Positions 47,267 through 56,120 are shown, counted from the stretch's first letter. The stretch is DNA of 64,000 nt from an uncultured Burkholderiales bacterium (GCA_945952065.1 CAMFGY010000005.1:178887-242886), one strand, 5' to 3'. Program-made: numbers and translations. The notes: a model not told the origin generated them from the sequence alone.

Positions 47267-47656
47267 ATGACTCGATCGGTCTGCGTCTCATGCGGCCAAG
47301 AATTCTTGGTCCGCCCTCAATCACCCAAACAAACCTTCTGCCCGGGCAGCGATTGCCAGCGGGAGCGCCGCCGACGCTGGGCCCAAGCCAAGCTTAAAGA
47401 GGACCCCGACTACCGAGCCAACCAGCTGGCAGCCCAGCGCGCTTGGCACGCCCGGCATCCAGAGTACTGGCAAACGTATCGCCGCAGACAGTCCAATGAA
47501 CCGCCACCTAGCCCCTCACCCACGAAATCTGCAACAAGTGACGCGTCAATTTTTGGGGCGGACCAATTCGGTGGGCGGTGGTGGATGGAGATCCGTACCT
47601 CGGGGCCGGGCGGTGCTCCTCAGACTGTCCGGGTGGAGTTGACGTTGAACTCCTAG
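47267..47656 (+). CDS. Small zinc-ribbon protein of the recombinase module
   Basis: A 129-residue protein. CVSCGQEFLVRPQSPKQTFC, then CQRERRRRWAQAKL, gives a C-x2-C...C-x4-C zinc finger, followed by an Arg/Gln-rich helix (DPDYRANQLAAQRAWHARHP) and a Pro/Ser tail with the conserved end GRWWMEIRTSG. It probably binds DNA. The ATG at 47267 begins the finger; the upstream frame is not conserved-looking. It lies 174 bases before the serine recombinase and is the first gene of the module. Confidence 0.72.
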   Translation: MTRSVCVSCGQEFLVRPQSPKQTFCPGSDCQRERRRRWAQAKLKEDPDYRANQLAAQRAWHARHPEYWQTYRRRQSNEPPPSPSPTKSATSDASIFGADQFGGRWWMEIRTSGPGGAPQTVRVELTLNS

Positions 47657-47829
47657 GCGGTTTGCAAACATGGACGTGTGCAAATAGAGGACTCGTGGCC
47701 GATTTCCTCGCCGCCACCTAATGTCAGGCAGCACGGCCTTGCATCTCGCTGAGTTGTCGGCAGGAGCTTGATCTGTCTCACAAGGTTCAAAGCGCGTGCA
47801 TCCAAGTCGCCGAATGAGCGGAGCCGGTC

Positions 47830-49392
47830 ATGCAGCCAGAAGACCAACAAGCGGCAGAAGAGCGCAGCAGCACGTTTCGAGCTGCCGAGTACGTTCGCAT
47901 GTCCACCGAGCACCAGCAATACTCGACCGAGAACCAGGCCGACAAGATCCGCGAGTACGCCGCCAAACGCGGCATCCAGATCATTCGGACCTATGCCGAT
48001 GAAGGCAAGAGCGGCTTGCGCATCGATGGCCGGGAGGCCCTGCAGCGCCTGCTGCGAGATGTCGAGACAGGCCAGGCGGACTTCAACACCATCCTGGTCT
48101 ACGACGTCAGCCGATGGGGCCGGTTCCAGGACGCGGATGAAAGCGCTTACTACGAGTACATCTGCCGACGCGCTGGAATCCAAGTTTGCTACTGCGCTGA
48201 GCAATTTGAGAATGATGGCTCACCCGTCTCGACCATTGTCAAAGGCGTCAAGCGGGCCATGGCGGGTGAGTACAGCCGCGAGTTGTCGGCAAAGGTCTTC
48301 GCAGGCCAATGCCGACTGATCGAGTTGGGCTTCCGGCAGGGCGGTCCAGCCGGCTATGGACTGCGTCGCGTCCTCGTGGATCTAGCAGGCAACGTGAAGG
48401 GCGAACTCTCTCGAGGAGAGCACAAGAGCTTGCAAACGGACCGCGTCATCCTCACGCCTGGGCCAGACACTGAAGTCTTTATCGTCCGGGACATCTATCG
48501 TTGGTTCAACGACGAGGGCCTGCACGAGATCGAGATTGCCAAAAGGCTGAACGATCGCGGCATCGTGACTGACCTGGGCCGAGCCTGGACCCGAGCCACA
48601 GTGCGCGAGATCCTGACCAACGAGAAGTACATCGGCAACAACGTCTACAACCGGATCTCGTACAAGCTCAAGAAGCTGCGTGTCATCAACGGCCCTGATA
48701 TGTGGATCCGCAAAGACAGCGCCTTCGACCCCATCGTGTCGCAAGAGGCCTTTTACACAGCGCAAGGGATCATTCGCGCGCGGGCCCGTCGCTTCAGTGA
48801 CGAGGAGCTCATCGAGAAACTCCGTGGTCTGTACGAGCGCCGCGGCTTTTTGTCGAGCCTGATCATCGATGAGGCCGAAGGCATGCCCTCAGCAGCCGCC
48901 TACATCCATCGTTTCGGGAGCCTCATTCGCGCCTACAAAACAGTGGGCTTCACACCCGACCGGGACTACCAGTTCCTGGAAGTCAACAAGTTCCTTCGCC
49001 GCATGCACCCGGAGATCGTGACGACGACCGAGCGCGAGATCTTGAGCCTCGGCGGGACACTCCGGCGAGATCCAGCCACAGACCTCCTCGAGGTGAACCG
49101 CGAGTTCACCGTATCCATCGTGTTGGCGAGATGCCAGAGCCACGACGATGGGCGACGGCGCTGGAAAGTCCGATTCGACACCAGCCTGGCGCCAGACATC
49201 ACGGTGGCCGTGCGTCTCGCGCCAGACAACCAGTCCATCCACGATTACTACCTCTTGCCGAGGCTGGACTTTGGGCTGCCTCGGATCAGCCTGGCCGAAC
49301 ACAACGGCATTGAATTTGAGAGCTATCGCTTCGACACGCTGGACTATCTGCACCGGATGGCGGCGAGAGCACGCCTCAGGAGGGTTGCATGA
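47830..49392 (+). CDS. Large serine recombinase
   Basis: A 520-residue site-specific recombinase. The catalytic domain has YVRMSTEHQQYSTENQ with nucleophile Ser25, YADEGKSGLRIDGREAL, then TILVYDVSRWGRFQDADES and the AGIQVCYCAEQF block. The long helix and recombinase domain (about 160-300) include GFRQGGPAGYGLRR, LNDRGIVTDLGRAWTRATVR and LTNEKYIGNNVYNRISYKL. A further ~200-residue C-terminal part lacks the usual zinc ribbon cysteines; it holds TTTEREILSLGGTLRRD. It starts the core of the island and overlaps the ParB-like gene by 4 bases (ATGA), so recombination and the next three proteins are co-expressed. Confidence 0.93.
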   Translation: MQPEDQQAAEERSSTFRAAEYVRMSTEHQQYSTENQADKIREYAAKRGIQIIRTYADEGKSGLRIDGREALQRLLRDVETGQADFNTILVYDVSRWGRFQDADESAYYEYICRRAGIQVCYCAEQFENDGSPVSTIVKGVKRAMAGEYSRELSAKVFAGQCRLIELGFRQGGPAGYGLRRVLVDLAGNVKGELSRGEHKSLQTDRVILTPGPDTEVFIVRDIYRWFNDEGLHEIEIAKRLNDRGIVTDLGRAWTRATVREILTNEKYIGNNVYNRISYKLKKLRVINGPDMWIRKDSAFDPIVSQEAFYTAQGIIRARARRFSDEELIEKLRGLYERRGFLSSLIIDEAEGMPSAAAYIHRFGSLIRAYKTVGFTPDRDYQFLEVNKFLRRMHPEIVTTTEREILSLGGTLRRDPATDLLEVNREFTVSIVLARCQSHDDGRRRWKVRFDTSLAPDITVAVRLAPDNQSIHDYYLLPRLDFGLPRISLAEHNGIEFESYRFDTLDYLHRMAARARLRRVA

Positions 49393-50288
49393 CACGAGAG
49401 CATCCGCCGGGCGAGTTGCAAATGGTGCCCATCGACCGAATTCGGGTGCTCAATCCCCGAGACCGCAACAGCCAGGTCTTCGAGGAAATCGTCGACAACA
49501 TCAAGGCACTGGGGCTCAAGAAGCCAGTGACCGTCACGCCGCGCACGGATGCCAGCGGCCCGTACTTTCTGCTGATCTGCGGGGAAGGAAGACTCAAGGC
49601 CTTCAAGGCGCTCAAGCAGTCCGAGATCCCGGCCATGGTGGTACATGTGGGCGACGAGGACGCCTTCATCATGAGTCTTGCGGAGAACTTTGCCCGGCGC
49701 CAGGGAAGGCCGCTGGAGTTGCTGGCCGGCATCGACCAGCTGAAAAGGCAGGGCTACGACCGACGTGAGATTGCAAGGAAGACCGGGCTGAGCCATGACT
49801 ACATTCACGGCATCTTGCAGCTATTGGAAAACGGGGAGGAGCGCTTGCTGGTCGCCGTCGAGCGCGGCCAGATTCCGCTGAATGCCGCGCTCTCGATTGT
49901 TGGCGCCGGCTCAAATGACAAAGACATTCAGGCGGCACTGCAGGACGCCTATGAAAGCGGCAATCTGCGCGGCAACCAATTGCTGCATGCCCGCCGGATC
50001 ATCGAACGGCGCCGCACGCTGGGTCGCTCGGTGGCCAGGAGTTCTCCACGCAAGGAGACCAATGTCACCTCAGCCAGCTTGATTCGGACCTACCAACAAG
50101 AAGTCGACCGCCAACGACTCATGGTGCGCAAGGCCGAACTCGTGCAACAGCGCTTGCTCTTCGTCACGGAGGCGCTCCGTCAATTGCTCACCGACGAGAA
50201 CTTCACCAACCTCCTGCGGGCGGAGGGTCTGGATACCCTGCCCAAATATCTGAATGACAGGGTCTGGCCGCTGGGGAGAGCCGCATGA
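49389..50288 (+). CDS. ParB-like nuclease/partition-domain protein
   Basis: A 299-residue protein. The ParB N-terminal domain lies at about residues 10-110 (QMVPIDRIRVLNPRDRNSQV, YFLLICGEGRLKAFKALKQS with the GxxR nucleotide-binding core, MSLAENFARRQGRPLE). A helix-turn-helix follows (DRREIARKTGLSHDYIHGIL). The C-terminus is a coiled coil. ParB proteins use CTP and load on DNA as clamps. No ParA gene is nearby, so a role in recombinase control or DNA bridging is as likely as partition. ATGA overlaps on both sides. Confidence 0.88.
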   Translation: MTREHPPGELQMVPIDRIRVLNPRDRNSQVFEEIVDNIKALGLKKPVTVTPRTDASGPYFLLICGEGRLKAFKALKQSEIPAMVVHVGDEDAFIMSLAENFARRQGRPLELLAGIDQLKRQGYDRREIARKTGLSHDYIHGILQLLENGEERLLVAVERGQIPLNAALSIVGAGSNDKDIQAALQDAYESGNLRGNQLLHARRIIERRRTLGRSVARSSPRKETNVTSASLIRTYQQEVDRQRLMVRKAELVQQRLLFVTEALRQLLTDENFTNLLRAEGLDTLPKYLNDRVWPLGRAA

Positions 50289-51166
50289 GCAAGCCACTGC
50301 TGGGCTTCGTGCCGGATCCGCTGATCCTGCCGTTTGAGAAGCTGCTGCCCTCACACAAGCTTCCCATGGGGCTGAGTACCTCGAGGAAGTACTTGCAGAT
50401 CAAAGCATCCATCGAGGCGATCGGGCTCATTGAGCCTTTGAACATTGGCGCCGTCGACAAGGTCACGGGCACTCATGTGCTCCGGGACGGGCACATTCGC
50501 GTTCAAGCGATGAAAGAACTCGGCTTCCAAGACGCCCCCTGCTTGGTAGCGCTGGATGACGAGAGCTACACCTACAACAACCGGGTCAATCGCCTCTCGA
50601 CCATACAGGAACACATGATGATCCGGCGGGCGGTCGAGCGCGGCGTCACCCCGGAGCGCATTGCGCGAGACCTCAAGGTCGATGTCAGCCACATTCACAA
50701 GAAGCTCAATCTCTTGGACGGCATCTGTGCCGAGGCGGCGGGGCTGCTCAAGGACCAGCGGTTTTCTCCAAACCTTGGCGCGGTGATCCGCAAGATGAAG
50801 CCCACGCGTCAAATCGAATGCGTGGAGTTGATGGTGGCGGCCAACAACGTGACAGCGGCCTACGCCAATGCCCTCTTGGCCGCAACACCTGCGGAGATGC
50901 TCGTGACCGAGCGCAAGCCCAAAAAACTCGCCGGCATCAGCGCCGAGCAGATGGCCAAGATGGAAAAGGAGATGGGCAATCTACAAGGGCAGTACAAGTC
51001 CATCGAACACACCTACGGCCAAGACGTCCTGAACCTGGTCTTGGCCAAGGGCTACCTGAAAAACCTGCTCGACAACCAGGCGGTGTTTCGGTTCCTTTCC
51101 ATGCGGCAGCCTGAGGTGCTCAGGGAGTTCTCTAGTCTCGTCGAGGTTGATGCGCTGGAAAAGTGA
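50285..51166 (+). CDS. RepB-type ParB-like protein
   Basis: A 293-residue second ParB-domain protein. Residues 15-120 hold FEKLLPSHKLPMGLSTSRKY, EAIGLIEPLNIGAVD, THVLRDGHIRVQAMKELGFQ; then a helix-turn-helix (VERGVTPERIARDLKVDVSH) and a RepB-like C-terminal domain (LMVAANNVTAAYANALLAAT). RepB C-terminal domains are known from plasmid partition proteins. Together with its neighbour this gives two different ParB-type proteins in one operon with no ParA. It overlaps both neighbours by 1-4 bases. Confidence 0.85.
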   Translation: MSKPLLGFVPDPLILPFEKLLPSHKLPMGLSTSRKYLQIKASIEAIGLIEPLNIGAVDKVTGTHVLRDGHIRVQAMKELGFQDAPCLVALDDESYTYNNRVNRLSTIQEHMMIRRAVERGVTPERIARDLKVDVSHIHKKLNLLDGICAEAAGLLKDQRFSPNLGAVIRKMKPTRQIECVELMVAANNVTAAYANALLAATPAEMLVTERKPKKLAGISAEQMAKMEKEMGNLQGQYKSIEHTYGQDVLNLVLAKGYLKNLLDNQAVFRFLSMRQPEVLREFSSLVEVDALEK

Positions 51167-52536
51167 TGGAAGGGTCGCACCGCAGGACGATGAGCACAGC
51201 GCAGGCAGATGCTCTGTTCCGATGGTCAGATGGGGCCGAATCAACACGGCCACCGCCGATCCCCGATCTGGCCTGTTTGTACGGACTGGTCGGCACGGTC
51301 GCGCAAGAAGGCAGCGACGGCACTGAAACCAATCCCATTGCCATCGCTGGGAACTTCATCGCCTACCTGTCTTGCGCCATCGGACGCACGCCTTACCTGG
51401 CCGTCGGCAACACCAACCACCACGCACGGCTGTTCTTCTTGCATGTCGGGCGCTCCGGTCGCGGCCGCAAGGGAGATGCGGTCTCGTTGGTGGGGCGCAT
51501 TGACGAGGCTGTTCGGCTGCTGAGCCCTGGATTGGCGCCGCAGATTCACCGTGGCGGCTTGTCAACGCGGGAGGGTCTGGCTGCCTTGATCCACGACGGC
51601 TACCAAGTGGGTCAACAACAAGTCCCGGCGATCACCGACAAGCGCCTTTGGGTCATCGAGTCCGAGTTTGCCAACGTCCTGCAGCAGAGCCGGCGCGGTG
51701 GCAACACGCTGTCGGCTGCGCTGCGTGATTGCTGGGACGGCGTCGATCTGAAGCCGGCGACCAAGACTTTTAGGGTCCACGCAAGTGAGCCTCATGTTTG
51801 CCTCAGCGGAGCGATCACTCCCAGCGAACTCCTTGCACTGGTTCAGCGACGAGATTTACTCAACGGCTTTGTGAATCGTTTCCTGATGGTCTGGGGCGAG
51901 CGCACACAGGTCGAGGCGTTTCCACGTCGGACTCCGCAAGCGCGTGTGGAGGCTCTCGCTGCGGAGGTGGTCGAAATCCTCGACTTCACGAGGTCCAAGG
52001 GCGAGGTCGGAGGAGAGGCTGTGCAGATGACGATGACTGACAAGGCTCGTCAACGCTATGCCAGCCTGTACCAAAGAGAACTCAATGAAGACCTCGGGAG
52101 CACCTTGATCGACAGCCTGCTGGAGAGGCGAGCGCCCATGCTCCTGAGACTGGCGATGGTGTTCGCGCTGACCGATCGCACCTGGCAGATCGAAGAGGAG
52201 CACATTGACGCGGCGATGGCCTGGGTTAGGTATGCGACCGACTCGGTTGGCTTCGTGCTGACTGGGGGCAACAGTTCGCCATCACGGTCTCAGGTCGAAT
52301 GGGCAGCAGGCCGAATCTCCGCCTTCTTAGCAGCCAAGGGTTCTGCGTCGCGCAGAGATTTGGTGGTGGACTGCTTTGGTCGTCATCAGCCAGCCACTGT
52401 CGTTGACGCTGCGATCACTCACCTCATGGAAAGCGCGCCTGGCACGGTTCAAATTGAAGTGCAGTCACGGTCGCGAGCTGGACCTGGCAGGCCGTCGACC
52501 ATTTACCGGCTGGTTCGCCCCCACATGCCAAATTAG
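51166..52536 (+). CDS. DUF3987-type ATPase/primase-like protein
   Basis: A 456-residue protein. FLHVGRSGRGRKGDAVSLVG is a non-canonical P-loop (the GK-S/T ending is replaced by RKGD). KRLWVIESEFANVLQQSRRG with GNTLSAALRDCWDG is the Walker B-like region, and SGAITPSELLALVQRRDLLNGFVNRFL is the sensor region typical of DUF3987 proteins of phages and plasmids. The C-terminal part has a winged helix (WAAGRISAFLAAKGSASRRD). ATG at 51166 overlaps the previous stop (TGATG). The last ~125 codons recur almost unchanged at 63418-63793. Confidence 0.75.
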   Translation: MEGSHRRTMSTAQADALFRWSDGAESTRPPPIPDLACLYGLVGTVAQEGSDGTETNPIAIAGNFIAYLSCAIGRTPYLAVGNTNHHARLFFLHVGRSGRGRKGDAVSLVGRIDEAVRLLSPGLAPQIHRGGLSTREGLAALIHDGYQVGQQQVPAITDKRLWVIESEFANVLQQSRRGGNTLSAALRDCWDGVDLKPATKTFRVHASEPHVCLSGAITPSELLALVQRRDLLNGFVNRFLMVWGERTQVEAFPRRTPQARVEALAAEVVEILDFTRSKGEVGGEAVQMTMTDKARQRYASLYQRELNEDLGSTLIDSLLERRAPMLLRLAMVFALTDRTWQIEEEHIDAAMAWVRYATDSVGFVLTGGNSSPSRSQVEWAAGRISAFLAAKGSASRRDLVVDCFGRHQPATVVDAAITHLMESAPGTVQIEVQSRSRAGPGRPSTIYRLVRPHMPN

Positions 52537-52610
52537 TTCGCATCAGAGGCATCGCGGCTAAGTGCTTGATACGACACTAAGTTCGCAGCCATGCTTCAGG
52601 GCGTGACGTA
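52161..52610 (+). repeat. Long direct repeat, left copy (ATPase 3' end and downstream)
   Basis: Matches 63418-63885 at roughly 90% or better over the ATPase 3' end, then less well downstream. It includes the ATPase stop and the TTAGTTCGCAT and CTAAGTTCGCA motifs after it (52533-52543, 52577-52587). The two copies frame about 10.8 kb of cargo. Confidence 0.9.
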
Positions 52611-52721
52611 GAGGCAGTCACCGTTGCATGGTTGAACTGGGAATGGTTACGCAAGTTAAGGCGTGGGGTTTTTCAAGTAGTCGAGCTCTTTAGGCTGGCA
52701 AAACAACTCGATAGCCTTCAG

Positions 52722-52811
52722 CCGTCGAACAGGCTCGCCTGCGAGTAGGCTCAAACTACCGATGAGGACATACCAATGGACAGAGCGTTCTGGGTAGGCC
52801 GGTACCAGAAG
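52722..52811 (+). repeat. 90-bp direct repeat flanking the Septu-like pair, copy A
   Basis: Begins CCGTCGAACAGGCTCGCCTG and ends CCAGAAG; matches 55132-55221 with about 15 differences. It lies 90 bases beyond the last gene of the ATPase/HNH pair. Confidence 0.85.
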
Positions 52812-52901
52812 TTGTACTTTGTTGAGCTTCAGCAATAGGCTGGCAGCGGGCATTCGCTTTTGGTGGACGAATAGGCTGCTGCCATATCTTGTGCCTTGGC
52901 C

Positions 52902-53627
52902 TTAGAGTTTTACTTCGCCATGACGCACGCGCACGATCTCATTGATCACCCAGGGCATTTTCTTCTTTGTTTTAGGCATGCATCGAAAAAACTCTTCTGC
53001 GATAAATTGATCTGAGACGTGCCGGTCGTGTCGGGAGATCAGATAAAGAATTGCCCGCCAGTCATCGTGCGAAGCCAATGCCTCCGAAAACCTTGTCCGA
53101 GCCACCACATCTTTAGTCTCAGCCAACTTACATACATCAATGACAGCCTTTGCCTTGATCGATCCATGCACGGGTCGATAGACCCAAGCTGCTGAGACCT
53201 TGATGTGTTCGTCATACTTGTGGATAAACGGATGTACCCACCGGTACGAACTGGATTCGAGCGGGCAGGTTGACAGAAAGTGAAGCGCCCACTCGGAGCG
53301 ATTGGTCGGATTGTGATTGTGCTTTCGATGATTGCAGCGTTTGCAGGTCAACACCAAGTTGAATTTGCAATAAGAGAATTGCGGGGCCAGTTCCTTAGGA
53401 ATAATGTGGTCGATTTCCGCATTGCCGAGATTCTCTGAAATCGGCAGCCTGCAATAGGCGCAGCGTCGATTTTGCTTCGCAAACAAATGCTCTCGCAAGT
53501 CGGCTCTCAGTTTCTGCAGGCTTTTCTTCTGCCATTCGGAGGCCAACCCAGTGAATAGCTTTTCAAGGCGCGCTGCCTCGGCAGCAGTCCACGATACAGG
53601 ACGAAGTTTTCTGTAGCCAATGCTCAT
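52902..53627 (-). CDS. HNH endonuclease, Septu PtuB-like
   Basis: A 241-residue protein. CAYCRLPISENLGNAEIDHI, followed by IPKELA, NLVLTCKRCNHRKHNHN, has two CxxC pairs and the H-N-H triad (DHI, N, H). It lies directly downstream of an ABC-like ATPase, the pairing of the Septu anti-phage system, in which the nuclease degrades nucleic acid once the ATPase complex is triggered. ATG at 53627 is the start, with a GTG at 53633 overlapping the ATPase stop. Assignment to Septu rests on the pair and motifs. Confidence 0.75.
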   Translation of the reverse strand: MSIGYRKLRPVSWTAAEAARLEKLFTGLASEWQKKSLQKLRADLREHLFAKQNRRCAYCRLPISENLGNAEIDHIIPKELAPQFSYCKFNLVLTCKRCNHRKHNHNPTNRSEWALHFLSTCPLESSSYRWVHPFIHKYDEHIKVSAAWVYRPVHGSIKAKAVIDVCKLAETKDVVARTRFSEALASHDDWRAILYLISRHDRHVSDQFIAEEFFRCMPKTKKKMPWVINEIVRVRHGEVKL

Positions 53628-53632
53628 AACCA

Positions 53633-54985
53633 CTACCGTCCCGAAGCCGCGTCCTTGAGGGCGGCAAATGTCACCCGTAGTGGATCATCTGCAGGCAAGC
53701 GCTCGACCATTGGTCCAACCCGCTTCACCTCTGCTTTGAACTCTGTGCGTAATGGGCGACCACCAGCGACTAGCGACAGCAAATGACGGAAGGCCCTAGT
53801 GATTTCCGGGCCACGGGCGGAATCTGCCCCGAAGACTTCCTGAATGACATCGGTCGCGTCCCATCCAGTGGGAACCTCAATGTGTTGGGCGACAACTTTG
53901 TTGTCATGACGCTCCAGAGCAACCACCTCGGAGCGAGCGGCGGGCAAGGACGAAAGCAATAGAGACGAGTGAGTGGCAACAACCACATGGCAATCAGCCA
54001 AGCCGCAAAGCGCCATATCCGTCAATTCCATGTAGTTGCGCTGCCATTGGGGATGCAGCCCGCATTCGGGCTCATCGATCAAGACAAGCGTCTTGTCGCA
54101 AGCGGTCAACCCAAGGATGTAGGTTCCACAAAAGAGTGCCCATTGACCGGAACTCAGTGCATCATCTTCAAGCCCTCCGAAGGTCAATGGCGTGGGTCGC
54201 AAGTAGCCAGTCCTGAGGCCAAGCTTCAACGCTTCAGCGGAAATGCTGCTGCCGTCGAAGTCACCTTCCGCCCAATTGAAATGAAGTTGAATCTGAGAAT
54301 CGCTTACTGATGGTCGCCTTGTTGTCGATGAGGGCTCCCGATTCCTTAGCGCTCGGGCGAGTTGTTGAGATGCAGATGCTAAGTCTCCAAAGCCCTTAAG
54401 GTCACTTGCAAATCGACTAGTTGGACGAGCATTTACCGAACGTTCAACATATTCCTCCAGGGTGAGCCGACTGCCTCTGGCAAGGCTTCCAATCTCAACA
54501 TTCAAACCTACCATGCAGTTTGGTGGTACTTTCAGCGTGGCCCGAAGATGTTGCGACAGTTTTCTCAACTTTTCCAATCGTTCTGGGTACTGAAGCAAAG
54601 CAAGTATCAGTTGCCGACTGTTGTGCTGTCTGCTAATTAGGTTTCTGGAAGTGCGAGGCCCAATATATGCATAGCCGTCTCTGTATCGGCCCATGTACAT
54701 AAAATCACCAACCGTTGGACTAGTTGGGAACCTGTCTGACGCAAATGCAGAGACTGCGACGACCTTTTCTGGCTGCCGGGTAAACTCCACGTCGTGCTGT
54801 GTTTGAGAAGACTTGCGCGAGATCAGGGCAGCGTCGAGAATCTGGCGTAACAGGTAACTTTTCCGAGTGCCGTTCTCGCCGATGAGTATCGTGAATACTG
54901 GATCTCGATCATCGCTCTTACGAAGAACGCACTCCGATTCAAGCTCCCCTCCAAACGGCATGCGGAATTTAGACACAAGGTTCAT
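53633..54985 (-). CDS. AAA/ABC-like ATPase, Septu PtuA-like
   Basis: A 450-residue ATPase. Walker A is FTILIGENGTRKSYLLR near residue 38, with Arg in place of the usual Gly before Lys (GTRKS). The signature-like LSSGQWALF near 275, Walker B LVLIDEPECGLHPQWQRN near 295 and the H-loop VVVATHSSLLLSS near 330 follow, as in SMC/ABC-type defence ATPases. It heads a two-gene operon with an HNH nuclease. Two direct repeats of 90 bp enclose the pair. Septu is the best-known system with this layout; OLD-like or retron-type ATPases have different partners. Confidence 0.75.
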   Translation of the reverse strand: MNLVSKFRMPFGGELESECVLRKSDDRDPVFTILIGENGTRKSYLLRQILDAALISRKSSQTQHDVEFTRQPEKVVAVSAFASDRFPTSPTVGDFMYMGRYRDGYAYIGPRTSRNLISRQHNSRQLILALLQYPERLEKLRKLSQHLRATLKVPPNCMVGLNVEIGSLARGSRLTLEEYVERSVNARPTSRFASDLKGFGDLASASQQLARALRNREPSSTTRRPSVSDSQIQLHFNWAEGDFDGSSISAEALKLGLRTGYLRPTPLTFGGLEDDALSSGQWALFCGTYILGLTACDKTLVLIDEPECGLHPQWQRNYMELTDMALCGLADCHVVVATHSSLLLSSLPAARSEVVALERHDNKVVAQHIEVPTGWDATDVIQEVFGADSARGPEITRAFRHLLSLVAGGRPLRTEFKAEVKRVGPMVERLPADDPLRVTFAALKDAASGR

Positions 54986-55131
54986 ATAAGCCTCCCATTT
55001 GGATGATATGGCACCTTGCCTATCTAAGCGGAGGAGGCTATGGCATCAGTTGGTGTCAGGTCCGTTTGAATGGCGCCGACCTTTGACTGGGATTAGGTTG
55101 CGAAAAGCTCAATAGGCTAACGTTGTGCCCC

Positions 55132-55221
55132 CCGTCGAACAGGCTCGCCTGCGAGTACGCCCAACCTACCGATGAAGACGTACCAATGGACTGTGCGTTA
55201 TGGGTAGGTCTGTGCCAGAAG
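55132..55221 (+). repeat. 90-bp direct repeat flanking the Septu-like pair, copy B
   Basis: Partner of 52722-52811, in direct orientation, 2410 bases apart. It ends 100 bases before the fragment of the ATPase gene at 55318. Confidence 0.85.
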
Positions 55222-55317
55222 ATAGGGCTTTCATGTCGACCTCGATCTCTACCACGAGCCCAAGGTGGCGCATCAGCCAGCCATGCCGTCCGAGTTTCTT
55301 CACCTCGTCGGCGAGCT

Positions 55318-55353
55318 TGACTGACAAGGCTCGCCATCGGTATGCCAGCCTGT
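55318..55353 (+). other. 36-bp shard of the DUF3987-type ATPase gene
   Basis: GACTGACAAGGCTCGCCATC... GTATGCCAGCCTGTA matches 52037-52072 in the ATPase gene with few differences. It abuts the cut 3' end of a small minus-strand gene. It is a third relic of the ATPase gene in this island, besides the full gene and the repeat at 63418. Confidence 0.6.
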
Positions 55354-55355
55354 AT

Positions 55356-55404
55356 CTTGCAGCGCATCCTCGCAGCTGAAATGAAGCTCAGTAATCTCAT
55401 TCAT
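55356..55404 (-). pseudogene. Stump of a small antitoxin-like gene
   Basis: The minus strand starts MNEITELHFSCEDALQD, which resembles the start of HicB-like small antitoxins (MNEI..LxFxVEDAxEGGY). After about 16 codons the frame runs into the ATPase shard, so the rest is lost. It begins 17 bases after the 61-codon gene at 55421. Family match rests on few residues. Confidence 0.4.
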
Positions 55405-55420
55405 GAAGACAGTTTCCTGT

Positions 55421-55606
55421 TCAGTTGCGACCGCATGCAGTATCCAGTGCGAACACGACTCCCTTTTGGGCTTCGGCCAATGACTGCATGATCTGCGTGC
55501 CATAGTCCGCACGCTCGGAGAGTTCAATGGCACGCAGCAAGGCTTGTGCAGCCGCTTGAATTGCGGCAGTGGCCTCACGCTCTTCTCGGGTCATCGCAAT
55601 AGACAT
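55421..55606 (-). CDS. Small hypothetical protein
   Basis: 61 residues, mostly helical (TREEREATAAIQAAAQALLR, AIELSERADYGTQIMQSLAE). ATG at 55606 has AGGAA 6 bases upstream. No family recognised. Followed by the antitoxin-like stump, so they may have formed an operon. Confidence 0.5.
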   Translation of the reverse strand: MSIAMTREEREATAAIQAAAQALLRAIELSERADYGTQIMQSLAEAQKGVVFALDTACGRN

Positions 55607-55663
55607 GGTGATTCCTGTTTCTTAAATATCGGATTGAAATCGCAGCGGCTAGAGCAAAGGGCT

Positions 55664-56059
55664 TCAGCCGCCCAAAATCGAATCAGCCGGTGGCACCGCA
55701 TCAAACAAGCTCGCAAAGGATCTGTAATCCATCTCGGAGCGCTCGCCAACCAAAGCGAGAGCATATTTTGCAGATCTGAACCGTGAGGCGATAGCGGGGA
55801 ACTGAGCAAACTTTTGCTCGCCGAATGAAAGGGCCAGCCCGCCAAACCGGACTCGCGCCCGGTTGAGGCGAGCGATGTCCATCAGCTCCTCGCAGGAGCG
55901 GCCGTCGCCGGGAGGTGAACTCAAGAGCATCGTCAACGCCGCAGCGTTTTCCTGGATCAGCTTCTCGGTGTGAGCGAGGAAGTCGTCGATTTACTTTGCG
56001 TCTTCTGGCTTGTCGCCAGACTTGGTAGCCAGTACCGAGAGGGAATAGACGAAGATCAT
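55664..56059 (-). pseudogene. Hypothetical protein paralogue with in-frame stop
   Basis: From ATG at 56059 the frame reads MIFVYSLSVLATKSGDKPED, then AK and a TAA (55991-55993), and resumes in the same frame with IDDFLAHTEKLIQENAAALT and ARLNRARVRFGGLALSFGEQ to 55664. The part after the stop aligns with the gene at 56121-56510. Either the gene is dead, or a restart or readthrough makes the second part. Confidence 0.55.
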
Positions 56060-56120
56060 GTGAAAGCCCCCTGACTACAAAAACGGTCAACAAGGAATTG
56101 CCAACCGAGTTTGATAGCGA

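Noticed and set aside
49389..51166. Plasmid partition locus or replication origin
   Set aside because: Two ParB-type proteins are present but no ParA, no Rep initiator and no iterons beside them; flanks are chromosomal.
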